A stretch of DNA of 64,000 bases from Microbacterium wangchenii (GCF_004564355.1 NZ_CP038266.1:2046001-2110000), one strand, 5' to 3'; positions 26,079-35,417 are shown, counted from the stretch's first letter. Notes: a model not told the origin generated them from the letters alone. Numbers and translations are program-made.

Positions 26079-27269
26079 CTAAGGAGCCACGCCGGCGGCG
26101 GCCGGCTTGAACCCCGCCCGCACGTTCTCGCAGCAGCCGGGGCGGCAGACATCGAACCACGGGCCCAGCGCGGTCGCGTGCGGACGTTCGGCGGCGGGGG
26201 TCCCCCGCAGCCGCTCCTCGATGAGGTCGACCAGGCCCGACACGTACGCCGGGTCCACGCCGGGCGTCGGCGTGCGGACGGCCCGCAGGCCCGCCTCGGC
26301 GGCAGCCTCCATGGCCTCGGTGTCGAGGTCCCACAGAACCTCCATGTGGTCGCTGACGAACCCCAGCGGCACGATCGCGACCGCCTCGACGCCCTCGGCG
26401 GGAAGTCCCGCGATCACGTCGTTGACGTCGGGTTCCAGCCACGGCTGCTGCGGCGGTCCCGACCTCGACTGGTAGACCAGATCCCACGCGACCTCGGCGA
26501 CGGATTCGGCCAGTTCGGCCATCACCAGTTCGGCGACGGCGCGGTGCTGGGCCGCGTAGGCGCCACCCTCCCCCAGGTCCAGGTCGCGCGGTCCGGAGCG
26601 CTCGGCATCGGCGATCGGGATCGAGTGGGTGGAGAACAGCACGCGGATCGCCTCGGGCGCGATGCCGTCGGCGAGGAAGTTCCGCACAGCCGTGCGCACG
26701 CCCTCGATGAACGTCGCGACGAAGCCGGGGTGGTCGAAGAACTGCCGCACCTTGTCGATCGTGACCGTCTCACCCAGCCCGGTGGACTCCAGCACCCGGG
26801 CGAAATCCTCCCGATACTGGCGGCAGCTGGAGAAGGAGCTGTAGGCGCTGGTGGCGATGGCCAGCAGCGTCGTATCGCCCGCGGCCGCGGCATCCTGCAC
26901 CGCCTCTTCCAGGTAGGGGGCCCAGTTGCGGTTTCCCCAGTACACCGGCAGCCCGAGGCCCCGGCGCTCGATCTCGGCTTCCAGCGCGGCCTTCAGCGCA
27001 CGGTTCTGCGCGTTGATCGGGCTGACGCCGTCGAAGTGGCGGTAGTGGTGCGCGACCTCCTCCAGGCGCTCGTCGGGGATGCCGCGTCCGCGGGTGACGT
27101 TGCGCAGGAAGGGGATGACGTCCTCCTGCCCCTCGGGCCCGCCGAAGCCGGCCAGGAGGATGGCGTCGTAGGCGACGGGCTCTTCGATCCACGGCAGACC
27201 CGAACGCGCGGCGGGGCTGGCGTAGGGAACGGGCTCGGTGGCGGGGGGCTGGGGAGCTTGTGGCGGCAC
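26079..27269 (-). CDS. hemH: Ferrochelatase (coproporphyrin-type, CpfC)
   Basis: The 396-residue enzyme inserts ferrous iron into the porphyrin. In actinobacteria the substrate is coproporphyrin III in the coproheme pathway. Family features are LLAGFGGPEGQEDVIPFLRN near 40, HHYRHFDGVSPIN near 75, LFSTHSIP near 215 and LVYQSRSGPPQQPWLEPDV near 265. Cysteines for the actinobacterial 2Fe-2S cluster are seen in SSFSSCRQY and in the C-terminal CRPGCC. The GTG start at 27269 has weak context, and a Pro-rich first 20 residues may be optional. Confidence 0.93.
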   Translation of the reverse strand: MPPQAPQPPATEPVPYASPAARSGLPWIEEPVAYDAILLAGFGGPEGQEDVIPFLRNVTRGRGIPDERLEEVAHHYRHFDGVSPINAQNRALKAALEAEIERRGLGLPVYWGNRNWAPYLEEAVQDAAAAGDTTLLAIATSAYSSFSSCRQYREDFARVLESTGLGETVTIDKVRQFFDHPGFVATFIEGVRTAVRNFLADGIAPEAIRVLFSTHSIPIADAERSGPRDLDLGEGGAYAAQHRAVAELVMAELAESVAEVAWDLVYQSRSGPPQQPWLEPDVNDVIAGLPAEGVEAVAIVPLGFVSDHMEVLWDLDTEAMEAAAEAGLRAVRTPTPGVDPAYVSGLVDLIEERLRGTPAAERPHATALGPWFDVCRPGCCENVRAGFKPAAAGVAP

Positions 27270-27398
27270 CTCTCCATCTTCTCACCGTCCCCGCGCCCGC
27301 TCTCCGTTCCCGGGGAGCCCGGCGCTAGGCTGTTACGGTTGCCGCCGGCGCCAGCAGCGCCTCGCGACATCCCGCCTCTTACCCCTGGGAGCATGCAC

Positions 27399-29942
27399 GT
27401 GCCTGGAGAGAACCTCACCCGCATCGAGGCGCAGGAGCGCCGCGCCGTCGTCGACACCCACTCGTACGAGGTCGCCCTCGACCTCACGCGGGGCGCGGAG
27501 GTGTTCGGGTCGCGGACGGTCATCCGCTTCGCCGCCGCCGAGGGCGCAGACACCTTCGTCGACCTGATCGCGCGCGAAGTGCGCGAGATCACCCTCAACG
27601 GCCGTCCGGTCGACCTGGCCGCCTTCTCCGACTCGCGCATCGCGCTGAGCGGCTTGGCCGCCGAGAACGAACTCGTCGTGGACGCGGACTGCCTGTACAC
27701 CAACACCGGTGAGGGGCTGCACCGCTTCGTCGACCCGGTCGACGAAGAGGTCTACCTGTACTCGCAGTTCGAGGTTCCCGACTCACGGCGGATGTACGCC
27801 GTCTTCGAGCAGCCGGATCTGAAGGCCGCCTTCCAGTTCACCGTCACCGCCCCCGAGCAGTGGGCGGTGGTCTCCAACTCCCCCACGCCCGAGCCGCAGC
27901 GCCACGGCGACGGGACGGCCACGTGGACGTTCGAGCCCACGCCGCGGATCTCGTCGTACATCACCGCGCTCATCGCCGGCCCCTACGAGTCGACGTTCTC
28001 GGAGCTGACCAGTTCCTCCGGCCGTGTCATCCCGCTGGGCGTCTACGCGCGCAAGAGCCTGTGGCAGTACCTGGACGCCGACTACGTCTTCGACAAGACG
28101 CGCGAGGGCTTCGCCTACTACGAGGAGAAGTTCGCCTACCCGTACCCGTTCGCCAAGTACGACCAGCTGTTCGTGCCGGAGTTCAACGCCGGTGCGATGG
28201 AGAACGCCGGAGCGGTCACCTTCACCGAGTCGTACGTGTTCCGCAGCAAGGTCACCGACGCCATCAAGGAGCGTCGCGTCGTCACGATCCTGCATGAGCT
28301 CGCGCACATGTGGTTCGGCGACCTCGTGACCATGAAGTGGTGGAACGACCTGTGGCTGAACGAGTCGTTCGCCGAGTGGGCGTCCACGATCGCCACCGCC
28401 GAGGCCACCGAGTGGACGCACGCGTGGACGACGTTCAACGCCATGGAGAAGACCTGGGCCTACCGGCAGGACCAGCTCCCCTCCACGCACCCTGTGGTCG
28501 CCGAGATCAACGACCTCGAAGACGTGCAGGTCAACTTCGACGGCATCACCTACGCCAAGGGCGGTTCGGTGCTCAAGCAGCTGGCCGCCTGGGTCGGCAT
28601 CGAGCAGTTCTTCGCCGGCGTCGCGGCGTACTTCGCCAAGCACGAGTGGTCCAACACCGAGCTGCCCGACCTGCTGTCCGAGCTCAAGGCCACGAGCGGC
28701 CGCGACCTCGCCGGCTGGTCGAAGAAGTGGCTGGAGACGGCGGGCGTGAACACGCTCTCGCCGCTCATCGATGAATCCTCCGACGGCACGATCTCCCGCT
28801 TCGGGATCGTGCAGACCGCGCCTGCGGACTACCCGACGATCCGTCCGCATCGCCTGGGCGTGGGGTTCTACGACCTCACCGACGGCGCCCTCGAGCGCAC
28901 GCACTACCTGGAGCTGGACGTGGACGGCGACCGCACCGACGTGCCCGAGCTGACCGGCCACCGCCGCCCCGACCTCGTGCTGCTGAACGACAGCGACCTC
29001 GCCTACGCCAAGATCCGGCTGGACGAGCGGTCGCTGCGCACCGCCATCGCGCACCTGAAGGACATCAGCGACCCCCTCGCCCGCTCGCTGGTGTGGGGCG
29101 CGGCCTGGGACCAGACGCGGGATGCCGAGGCCTCCGCGAGCGACTACGTCGACCTCGTGCTGCGCAATATCGGCGCCGAGACCGAGTCCACCACCGTCCG
29201 CACGACCCTTGCGCAGCTGCAGCTCGCGGCCAATTCCTACGTCGCCCCGGAGACCCGCGACGCCACGCGCGAGCGGGTCGCGGCAGGCCTCTGGGAGCTG
29301 GCGCAGGCCGCCGAGCCCGGCAGCGACAGCCAGCTGCAGTTCGTCACCGCGTTCGCCTCGGCCGCGGCGACCGCCGACCAGTGGGACCAGGTGCGCGCGC
29401 TCCGCGACGGGCAGACGCGGCTGGAAGGCCTCGAGATCGACACCGACCTGTCGTGGCAGCTGCTGGTCTCCCTCGCCGCCGGCGGACGTGTCGGGGTCGC
29501 CGAGATCGACGCCGCCCTCGAGGCAGACAACACCGCGAAGGGCGGGGAGTTCGCCGCGCAGGCGAAGGCTGCGCTGCCGGATGCGGCGGCGAAAGCCGCG
29601 GCCTGGGACGCGCTCGTCGCCAACGACGAGGCGCCCAACACGATCGTGCGGGCGGCGGCCGCGGGCTTCGTCCACCCCGCGACGGTCGACGCACTCCGGC
29701 AGTTCGTGGCGCCCTACTTCGACATGCTGCTGCCCATCTGGGAGTCGCGGACCTACCAGATCGCGCAGTATCTGATCGTGGGCCTGTACCCCGCGCCCCT
29801 CGCCGACGTCGCACTGCGCGATGCCACGCGCGCGTGGCTGGCGGAGCACCCCGACGCCCCGCCGGCCCTCCGCCGCCTCGTTCACGAGAACCTCGCGGGC
29901 GTCGAGCGCGCCCTCGCGGTGCAGGAGCGCGACGCGGAGTAG
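27399..29942 (+). CDS. pepN: Aminopeptidase N (M1 family)
   Basis: The 847-residue cytosolic zinc aminopeptidase has the exopeptidase motif GAMEN at 265-269, HELAH at 299-303 with WFGDLVTMKWW, and the third zinc ligand Glu322 in LNESFAEW. The C-terminal ERAP-like helical domain is complete. I chose the GTG at 27399 because GGGAG lies seven bases upstream; the ATG two codons earlier leaves only one base. An open frame much further upstream (from 25980) is antisense to hemH. A strong hairpin follows. Confidence 0.94.
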   Translation: MPGENLTRIEAQERRAVVDTHSYEVALDLTRGAEVFGSRTVIRFAAAEGADTFVDLIAREVREITLNGRPVDLAAFSDSRIALSGLAAENELVVDADCLYTNTGEGLHRFVDPVDEEVYLYSQFEVPDSRRMYAVFEQPDLKAAFQFTVTAPEQWAVVSNSPTPEPQRHGDGTATWTFEPTPRISSYITALIAGPYESTFSELTSSSGRVIPLGVYARKSLWQYLDADYVFDKTREGFAYYEEKFAYPYPFAKYDQLFVPEFNAGAMENAGAVTFTESYVFRSKVTDAIKERRVVTILHELAHMWFGDLVTMKWWNDLWLNESFAEWASTIATAEATEWTHAWTTFNAMEKTWAYRQDQLPSTHPVVAEINDLEDVQVNFDGITYAKGGSVLKQLAAWVGIEQFFAGVAAYFAKHEWSNTELPDLLSELKATSGRDLAGWSKKWLETAGVNTLSPLIDESSDGTISRFGIVQTAPADYPTIRPHRLGVGFYDLTDGALERTHYLELDVDGDRTDVPELTGHRRPDLVLLNDSDLAYAKIRLDERSLRTAIAHLKDISDPLARSLVWGAAWDQTRDAEASASDYVDLVLRNIGAETESTTVRTTLAQLQLAANSYVAPETRDATRERVAAGLWELAQAAEPGSDSQLQFVTAFASAAATADQWDQVRALRDGQTRLEGLEIDTDLSWQLLVSLAAGGRVGVAEIDAALEADNTAKGGEFAAQAKAALPDAAAKAAAWDALVANDEAPNTIVRAAAAGFVHPATVDALRQFVAPYFDMLLPIWESRTYQIAQYLIVGLYPAPLADVALRDATRAWLAEHPDAPPALRRLVHENLAGVERALAVQERDAE

Positions 29943-29955
29943 CGCGGCACGCCGC

Positions 29956-29994
29956 ACGGATGCCTCGACGCCCAGCCGGCGCCGAGGCATCCGT
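29956..29994 (+). terminator. Hairpin terminator after pepN
   Basis: A perfect 12-bp stem ACGGATGCCTCG / CGAGGCATCCGT (29956-29967, 29983-29994) lies 13 bases after the stop. It is followed by cgttag rather than a T-run. The mscS -10 box begins four bases later. Confidence 0.7.
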
Positions 29995-29997
29995 CGT

Positions 29998-30003
29998 TAG
30001 CAT
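29998..30003 (+). promoter_or_regulatory. -10 box (leaderless) of the mscS-globin unit
   Basis: TAGCAT, seven bases, then the ATG at 30011. The in-frame ATG at 30002 lies inside this box and is therefore unlikely to be used. Confidence 0.5.
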
Positions 30004-30010
30004 GGGAGGG

Positions 30011-31195
30011 ATGTCCGCTCCCACTCCCCCGCCCGAGACCGACGTGACGAACCCGGATTTCTGGGTGCGTGTCGGGGAGGTCGCCCTCGATGTCGGCCTC
30101 AAGGCCCTCAACGTCGTCGTCGTGATCGCGGTGAGCGTGCTGCTCGCGTGGCTCCTCCGGTTCGTGATCCGCCGCGTCGTGGGGCGCATCGTCAACGGTG
30201 CCAAGAGCAAGGCGAACGTCGACGACACGCAGGCGCTGGAGCGCTCGCCCCTGAGCGCGGTGCGACTCGTGCAGCGCACGCGCACGCTCGGCTCCATCCT
30301 GCAGAACATCGTCAACGTGGCCGTCGTGGTGATCGCCCTCGTCCTCATCGCCGGCATCGTGGCCCCCGACATCCTCGCCTCGCTGACCCTGCTGACCGCC
30401 GCGATCGGCGCGGGCCTGGGTTTCGGCGCGCAGAACATCGTCAAGGACGTGCTCAACGGCATCTTCATCGTCGCCGAGGATCAGATCGGCATCGGCGACG
30501 TCGTCGATGTCGGCCTCGCCACCGGCGTGGTGGAGTACGTCAGCGTCCGGATCACGCACGTCCGCGACGTCAACGGCACGCTGTGGTACGTCCGCAACGG
30601 CGAGATCACGCGCATCGGCAACATGTCGCAGGGCTGGTCGCGCGTCATCGTCGACCTGGCCGTGCCGGCGGACGCCGACGTCGGCGAGGTCGAGTCTGCG
30701 ATGCTCGGGGCCGCCCAGACCCTCACGAAGGATGCGAAGTGGCGCACGCGCATCATCGAGCAGCCCGAGATCTGGGGCCTGGAGTCCGTCAGCGGCGACG
30801 CCCTCGTCATCCGCATCGTCTTGAAGACCCGCGCGAACGCGAAGGACGACGTCGCCCGGGAGCTGCGGATGCGGCTCAAGCGCGCGATCGAAGAGCTGGG
30901 GCTGAAGATCCCTCAGCTGAACTCCATCGTCCTCTCCGGCCCCGAGGGGGCGCAGCGCGTGCGGGGGGCCAACCCGCCCAGGACGCGTCCGAACCCGGTG
31001 ACACCGGAGCGCCCCGTGTGGAAGCCGCGCCGCAAGCGCGCGGGCGCGGAGGACGCCGGCGGCAAGGACACCGGCGCGAAGGACACCGGCACCTCCGCGA
31101 CGGCGCCGAAGACTCCCCTCGCGCCCAGGACGCCACCGGCCGAGCGCGCCACCGGGAAGCCCGCGCCGGGCAGCACCGAGGAGCCGGGCGCATGA
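30011..31195 (+). CDS. Small-conductance mechanosensitive channel (MscS family)
   Basis: The 394-residue protein has three transmembrane helices at about 30-52, 93-115 and 120-140. The pore helix carries the Gly/Ala-rich GAGLGFGAQNIVKDVLNG, followed by the beta domain (IGIGDVVDV, GTLWYVRNGEITRIGNMSQ) typical of MscS. It opens on membrane tension to release solutes. The last 85 residues are a low-complexity Pro/Lys/Thr tail (KDTGAKDTGTSATAPKTP) of unknown use. The stop overlaps the globin ATG by four bases, coupling the two. Confidence 0.9.
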   Translation: MSAPTPPPETDVTNPDFWVRVGEVALDVGLKALNVVVVIAVSVLLAWLLRFVIRRVVGRIVNGAKSKANVDDTQALERSPLSAVRLVQRTRTLGSILQNIVNVAVVVIALVLIAGIVAPDILASLTLLTAAIGAGLGFGAQNIVKDVLNGIFIVAEDQIGIGDVVDVGLATGVVEYVSVRITHVRDVNGTLWYVRNGEITRIGNMSQGWSRVIVDLAVPADADVGEVESAMLGAAQTLTKDAKWRTRIIEQPEIWGLESVSGDALVIRIVLKTRANAKDDVARELRMRLKRAIEELGLKIPQLNSIVLSGPEGAQRVRGANPPRTRPNPVTPERPVWKPRRKRAGAEDAGGKDTGAKDTGTSATAPKTPLAPRTPPAERATGKPAPGSTEEPGA

Positions 31196-31632
31196 GCGAA
31201 CCGTTGAGCTTCTTCGACGAGGTCGGCGGCGAGGCGGTGTTCCGCCGCCTGGTCGAGGTCTTCTACCGCGAGGTGGCCCTGGACGACGTGCTCAAGCCGA
31301 TGTATCCGGAAGAGGACCTGGGGCCGGCGCAGGAGCGCCTGACCCTCTTCCTCATGCAGTACTGGGGCGGACCCACCACCTACAGCCAGGGCCGCGGTCA
31401 CCCGCGCCTGCGGATGCGGCACATGCCGTACGTCGTGGACGCGGATGCGCGCGACCGGTGGCTGCGCTGCATGCGCACCGCCGTCGACGAGCTCGAACTG
31501 CCTCCCCTGCACGAGGCCACCCTGTGGGACTACCTCTCCCGCGCGGCCTATGCCATGGTGAACACGATGGACGCGACGGGCGACCGGGGAGCCCGGTCAT
31601 CGCTGCCACTGGCGGGAGACGACCGCCGCTGA
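31192..31632 (+). CDS. glbO: Group II truncated hemoglobin (GlbO/trHbO)
   Basis: The 146-residue 2-over-2 globin has the proximal heme ligand His77 (RMRHMPY), Tyr38 at the CD1 position (KPMYPEED) and Trp90 at G8, all diagnostic of group II. It binds oxygen and may handle nitric oxide or peroxide. The C-terminal 15 residues are a short polar extension. It is translationally coupled to mscS (ATGA) and 25 bases upstream of a flavoprotein gene, so the three may be one transcript. Confidence 0.93.
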   Translation: MSEPLSFFDEVGGEAVFRRLVEVFYREVALDDVLKPMYPEEDLGPAQERLTLFLMQYWGGPTTYSQGRGHPRLRMRHMPYVVDADARDRWLRCMRTAVDELELPPLHEATLWDYLSRAAYAMVNTMDATGDRGARSSLPLAGDDRR

Positions 31633-31657
31633 CCGCCGGGACGACGAAGGAGTCGCC

Positions 31658-33322
31658 ATGACCGTCCGGACGCACGACACCGACGTGCTCATCATCGGGT
31701 GGGGCCTGGCGGGCCTGGTCGCCGCACGCGAGGCCCTGCGCGCGGGGAAGCGGATCGTCGTGGTCGATCAGGAATCGCGCACGAACCTCGGGGGTCAGGC
31801 GTGGTGGTCCTTCGGCGGCCTGTTCTTCATCGACTCCCCCGAGCAGCGGAGACTCGGGATCACCGACTCGCTCGACCTGGCCCGTCAGGACTGGTTCGGC
31901 ACGGCCGGTTTCGATCGGCCGGAGGACGCGCGGCCGCGGGAGTGGGCCGAGGCCTACCTCGCCTTCGCCGCCGGCGAGAAGCGCGCGTGGCTGAAAGAAC
32001 TCGGCATCGGGTTCTTCCCCATCGTCGGGTGGGCCGAACGCGGCGGGTACACGGCACTGGGCCCTGGCAACTCGGTACCCCGCTTCCACATCGCGTGGGG
32101 CACGGGCCCCGGCATCGTGGCGCCGTTCCAGGCCGCACTCGAAGAGGCAGAACGCGACGGGCGCGCCGTCGTCCTGCCGCGCCATCGGGTGACGCAGCTG
32201 CGCACCGCCGGAGGCGTCGTCGTCGGCGCGGCCGGCGACGTACTGGCACCCACGGGCGCGCCCCGGGGCGCGGCATCCTCGCGCGAGAGCATCGGCGGCT
32301 TCGAGGTGAACGCGGCGGCCACCGTGGTCTCGGCCGGCGGCATCGGCGGAAACCAGGACCTCGTCCGCGCGCAGTGGCCCGCCCGCCTGGGAGAGCCGCC
32401 GCGGTCCATGGTCACCGGCGTGCCGGCCTACGTGGACGGGTCCATGCTGGACATCGCCGGCGAGGCGGGGGGCCGGCTCATCAACGGCGACCGCATGTGG
32501 CATTACGTCGAGGGCATCCGCAATTGGGACCCGGTATGGCCCTCGCACGGCGTCCGCATCCTGCCCGGCCCCTCCTCGCTGTGGCTGGATGCCACGGGCC
32601 GTCGGCTGCCCGCTCCCCTGTTCCCCGGCTTCGACACGCTGGGGACTCTCGCCCACCTGCGCGCCACCGGCTACGACCACTCGTGGTTCGTCCTGTCCTC
32701 GCGCATCGTGGAGAAGGAGTTCACCCTCTCCGGCAGCGAGCAGAACCCCGACCTGACCGGCAAGGACCTGGGCCTGCTCGTCCGTTCCCGCCTGGGCAAG
32801 GGCGCGGCAGGTCCGGTGCAGGCCTTCCTGGACCACGGGGAGGATTTCGTCGTGCGCGAGGACCTCGACGGACTCATCGCCGGGATGCGGGCCCTGCCCG
32901 GCGGGGAGGCGCTGGACGCCGCCTGTGTGCGCGCGGAGGTGGAGGCCCGCGACCGCGAGATGGCGAACGACTTCACCAAGGACGCGCAGATCGCGATGCT
33001 CCGCTCCGCGCGCGCCTTCCGCGGCGACCGCATCATCCGCACGGCCGCACCCCACCGCATCCTCGACCCCGCCGCCGGCCCGCTGATCGCGGTGAAGCTG
33101 CACGTCCTCACGCGAAAGTCGCTGGGCGGCCTGGAGACCGACCTGGGCGGCCAGGTGCTCGGCGACACCGGCGCACCGGTACCGGGCCTGTACGCCGCCG
33201 GTGAGAGCAGCGGGTTCGGCGGCGGCGGGATGCACGGCTACCGGGCGCTGGAGGGGACGTTCCTGGGCGGCTGCCTGTTCTCCGGCCGCGCGGCCGGACG
33301 CGCCGCGGCCGCGGCCCAGTAA
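31658..33322 (+). CDS. FAD-binding dehydrogenase (FAD_binding_2, KstD/fumarate-reductase-like)
   Basis: The 554-residue flavoprotein begins with a beta-alpha-beta FAD motif (LIIGWGLAGLVAAREA, glycines at 14, 16 and 19) followed by the acidic VVDQE. It ends with the second FAD-contact motif GLYAAGESSGFGGGGMHGYRALEG. The middle carries the cap domain of the KstD/fumarate reductase group. There is no twin-arginine or lipoprotein signal, so it should be cytosolic. It may act on a steroid-like or other ketone; the substrate cannot be read. AAGGAG lies five bases before the ATG. Confidence 0.87.
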   Translation: MTVRTHDTDVLIIGWGLAGLVAAREALRAGKRIVVVDQESRTNLGGQAWWSFGGLFFIDSPEQRRLGITDSLDLARQDWFGTAGFDRPEDARPREWAEAYLAFAAGEKRAWLKELGIGFFPIVGWAERGGYTALGPGNSVPRFHIAWGTGPGIVAPFQAALEEAERDGRAVVLPRHRVTQLRTAGGVVVGAAGDVLAPTGAPRGAASSRESIGGFEVNAAATVVSAGGIGGNQDLVRAQWPARLGEPPRSMVTGVPAYVDGSMLDIAGEAGGRLINGDRMWHYVEGIRNWDPVWPSHGVRILPGPSSLWLDATGRRLPAPLFPGFDTLGTLAHLRATGYDHSWFVLSSRIVEKEFTLSGSEQNPDLTGKDLGLLVRSRLGKGAAGPVQAFLDHGEDFVVREDLDGLIAGMRALPGGEALDAACVRAEVEARDREMANDFTKDAQIAMLRSARAFRGDRIIRTAAPHRILDPAAGPLIAVKLHVLTRKSLGGLETDLGGQVLGDTGAPVPGLYAAGESSGFGGGGMHGYRALEGTFLGGCLFSGRAAGRAAAAAQ

Positions 33323-33335
33323 CCCCGGTCGGCCC

Positions 33336-34007
33336 TCACTCCGGGCCGGTGCGGCGCACGGGCGTCAGCCCGGCGCGCACGGGCCCGCGCACCAGCACGT
33401 GTCCGCGCCGGAGCGAGATCCGCGTCCACGGGCCGGCGGAGCGCATGCTCGCCGTCTCCTCACCGGCGATGAAGCCGAGGGCGAAGGCCGCGAACGCCAC
33501 CCCCAGCGGCAGGCCGCCCAGGGCGTCGTCGGGCGGCCCCCACACCTGGGCGCGGACGGCACGGACGGCGTCCTCTCCGGCGTCGACCGGCACCCGGTCG
33601 GCGACGGCGGCGATCCCCCACTGCGCGCGCGCGGCCAGGACGGATGCGGTCAGCTCGCCCGCCGCGGCCCATCCGCCGCGCGGCGGCGACACACCGGCCC
33701 AGCTCGCCGAGAGCGCCGTGGCCGGCAGCGCCACGGCCGCCGAGTCATCCAGCGCCGTCGTGAGCGCGTCGGCGGCGACGACGAGGTCGCATTCCAGCTC
33801 GGGATCCACGCCCATCGCGCGCATCCCCAGGATCGTGGGCGTGCTGTCGCCCAGGCCGCGCGGGGCCAGCGGCGCGCACGTCACCACGAGCGTCCCCGCC
33901 GCCGCGCGCAGCCGCACCGCGCCGTCCCCGAGCCGCGAGGCGCGGGAGGCGAAGGTGAGCAGATCGGCCGCGGCCAGCGCGTCGGGGAAGATCAGGCGCG
34001 GGGACAC
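33336..34007 (-). CDS. Conserved-looking protein of unknown function next to thioesterase gene
   Basis: The 223-residue Ala-rich soluble protein starts SPRLIFPDALAAADLLTFASRASRLG. It contains segments such as VRLRAAAGTLVVTCAPLAPRGLGDSTPTILGMR and ASWAGVSPPRGGW. No cysteine-based or nucleotide-binding motif is apparent and I do not recognise the family. The GTG at 34007 lies seven bases from a TAGTTT -10 box. The gene is divergent from the TesB-type thioesterase, with 49 bases between starts, so joint regulation is possible. Confidence 0.72.
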   Translation of the reverse strand: MSPRLIFPDALAAADLLTFASRASRLGDGAVRLRAAAGTLVVTCAPLAPRGLGDSTPTILGMRAMGVDPELECDLVVAADALTTALDDSAAVALPATALSASWAGVSPPRGGWAAAGELTASVLAARAQWGIAAVADRVPVDAGEDAVRAVRAQVWGPPDDALGGLPLGVAFAAFALGFIAGEETASMRSAGPWTRISLRRGHVLVRGPVRAGLTPVRRTGPE

Positions 34008-34014
34008 CCGGCCT

Positions 34015-34020
34015 AAACTA
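34015..34020 (-). promoter_or_regulatory. -10 box (leaderless) of the unknown gene at 33336-34007
   Basis: TAGTTT on the minus strand, seven bases before the GTG. Confidence 0.45.
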
Positions 34021-34056
34021 TCAAGGGGCGGTGGACACCCGCCGGTAGGAGGACGA

Positions 34057-34929
34057 GTGTCGGACGCGGTCGACCCGGTGCAGGCGCTGCTGGATGTGCT
34101 GGATCTGAAGGATGCCGGCGCACGCACCACCGAGGACATCTTCACCGGCACGTCCCAGCCGATGCCCACGGGGCGCGTGTACGGGGGTCAGGTGCTGTCG
34201 CAATCGGTGGTCGCCGCCGCGCGCACGCTGCCGTCCGATCGCATGATCCACTCCATGCACGGGTACTTCCTGCGCCCCGGCGATGTCGAGGACGGCATCA
34301 CCTTCTCCGTCGATCGCATCCACGACGGCCGTTCGTTCTCCACCCGGCGAACCCAGGCGTACCAGGCGGGCGTGCCGATCTTCTCGATGATCGCCTCGTT
34401 CCAGGACGAGGACCCCGGCGTGGACCACCAGGAGCCGATGCCCGACGTCCCCGATCCCGACGACCTGGCCGATCCGGCGCTCGGCCCCGAGGCGCAGCAT
34501 CCCATGACGCGGCGGCTCTTCAATGCGCGGCCCGTCGACCTGCGCCACGTGCCCTCTTCGATCTACTTCGAGGTCACCGGCGACCCCGCGCCGCGCCAGG
34601 CGGTGTGGATGCGCGCACGGCGGCGCCTCCCCGACGACCGGCTGCTGCACCGCGCCGCTCTCGGCTATCTGAGCGACCTGACGATCCAGGAACCGATCCT
34701 GCGCGCCCACGGCATCCCGTGGTCGTATCCGGGACTGCGCGTGGCGAGCCTGGATCACGCCATGTGGTGGCACCGGGACGCGCGGGTGGACGACTGGCTG
34801 CTCTACGTGCAGGAGTCCCCCAGCGCCCGCGGCGGACGGGGGCTTGCCACCGGGCGGATCTACACCCGCGAGGGCGTCCTGGCCGCCAGCGTGGCGCAGG
34901 AGATCATGGTGCGCATCCCTCAGGACTGA
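34057..34929 (+). CDS. tesB: Acyl-CoA thioesterase II (TesB family)
   Basis: The 290-residue double-hotdog thioesterase hydrolyses acyl-CoA to free acid and CoA. Family features are GRVYGGQVLSQSVVAAARTL near 45, HSMHGYFLRPGD near 68, DGRSFSTRRTQAYQ near 90, and in the second hotdog AALGYLSDLT with the catalytic Asp region and SLDHAMWWHR near 230. The GTG at 34057 has AGGAGG just upstream. Its last ten bases overlap the 3' end of the convergent single-hotdog thioesterase. Confidence 0.92.
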   Translation: MSDAVDPVQALLDVLDLKDAGARTTEDIFTGTSQPMPTGRVYGGQVLSQSVVAAARTLPSDRMIHSMHGYFLRPGDVEDGITFSVDRIHDGRSFSTRRTQAYQAGVPIFSMIASFQDEDPGVDHQEPMPDVPDPDDLADPALGPEAQHPMTRRLFNARPVDLRHVPSSIYFEVTGDPAPRQAVWMRARRRLPDDRLLHRAALGYLSDLTIQEPILRAHGIPWSYPGLRVASLDHAMWWHRDARVDDWLLYVQESPSARGGRGLATGRIYTREGVLAASVAQEIMVRIPQD

Positions 34930-35417
34930 CGGCGCCGCCGGTAATCGATCGGCTCGTCGAGGAACGGCGTCCACGCGGCGCGCTCCTCGGCGCTCCAGCG
35001 CTGGGGGCGGCCGGTGGCGGTGTCGACGATCACGACCACGGCCGTGGCCCGCGCGTACAGCACCTGCTCCTCGTCGCCGAGCGGGCTGTACACCTCGAAG
35101 CACACGTCCGCGCTGGAACCGCCGATGCGCCCGATCCACAGCTGCACGTCCAGCGGCCGCTGCCCGTACGGCACCGGCCGGTAGTACTCGATCTCCTGGC
35201 GGGCGATGAGGGTCGCACGGGCGCCGCCGTTCTCCAGCACGTCCATGTCGAACACGGCCGTGGGAAGCGGCTCCGCGGTGCCGTCGCCGCGCCAGAAAGC
35301 CCGCAGCCGGGCCTCTTCGAGCAGCTTCAGCATCGAGGTGTTGTTGACGTGACCGAGCGCGTCCAGGTCGCCCCAGCGCAGGTGGATGGGGATGTGCAGG
35401 CGCGGCCGGTCAGTCAC
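34920..35417 (-). CDS. Single-hotdog acyl-CoA thioesterase (4HBT/YbgC-like)
   Basis: The 165-residue protein has the 4HBT active-site motif GDLDALGHVNN at 16-26, with Asp17 or Asp19 as the catalytic acid, followed by LKLLEEARL. A later RQEIEYYRPVPYG completes the fold. It should cleave short or aromatic acyl-CoA. The GTG at 35417 overlaps the ettA stop by eight bases, so it is translated after ettA. Two different thioesterases meeting tail to tail with overlapping ends is notable but may be chance. Confidence 0.87.
   Translation of the reverse strand: MTDRPRLHIPIHLRWGDLDALGHVNNTSMLKLLEEARLRAFWRGDGTAEPLPTAVFDMDVLENGGARATLIARQEIEYYRPVPYGQRPLDVQLWIGRIGGSSADVCFEVYSPLGDEEQVLYARATAVVVIVDTATGRPQRWSAEERAAWTPFLDEPIDYRRRRQS

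Noticed and set aside
27783..29990. Minus-strand open frame of 735 codons opposite pepN, and the plus-strand extension of pepN upstream to 25980
   Set aside because: The first is an antisense shadow. The second runs through the reverse of hemH and ends before the pepN ribosome-binding site, so pepN starts at about 27399.
34920..34929. Functional overlap of the two thioesterase genes
   Set aside because: The ten-base tail-to-tail overlap is small and similar to other convergent junctions here (6683-6686, and the abutting stops at 44343-44348), so it needs no special explanation.
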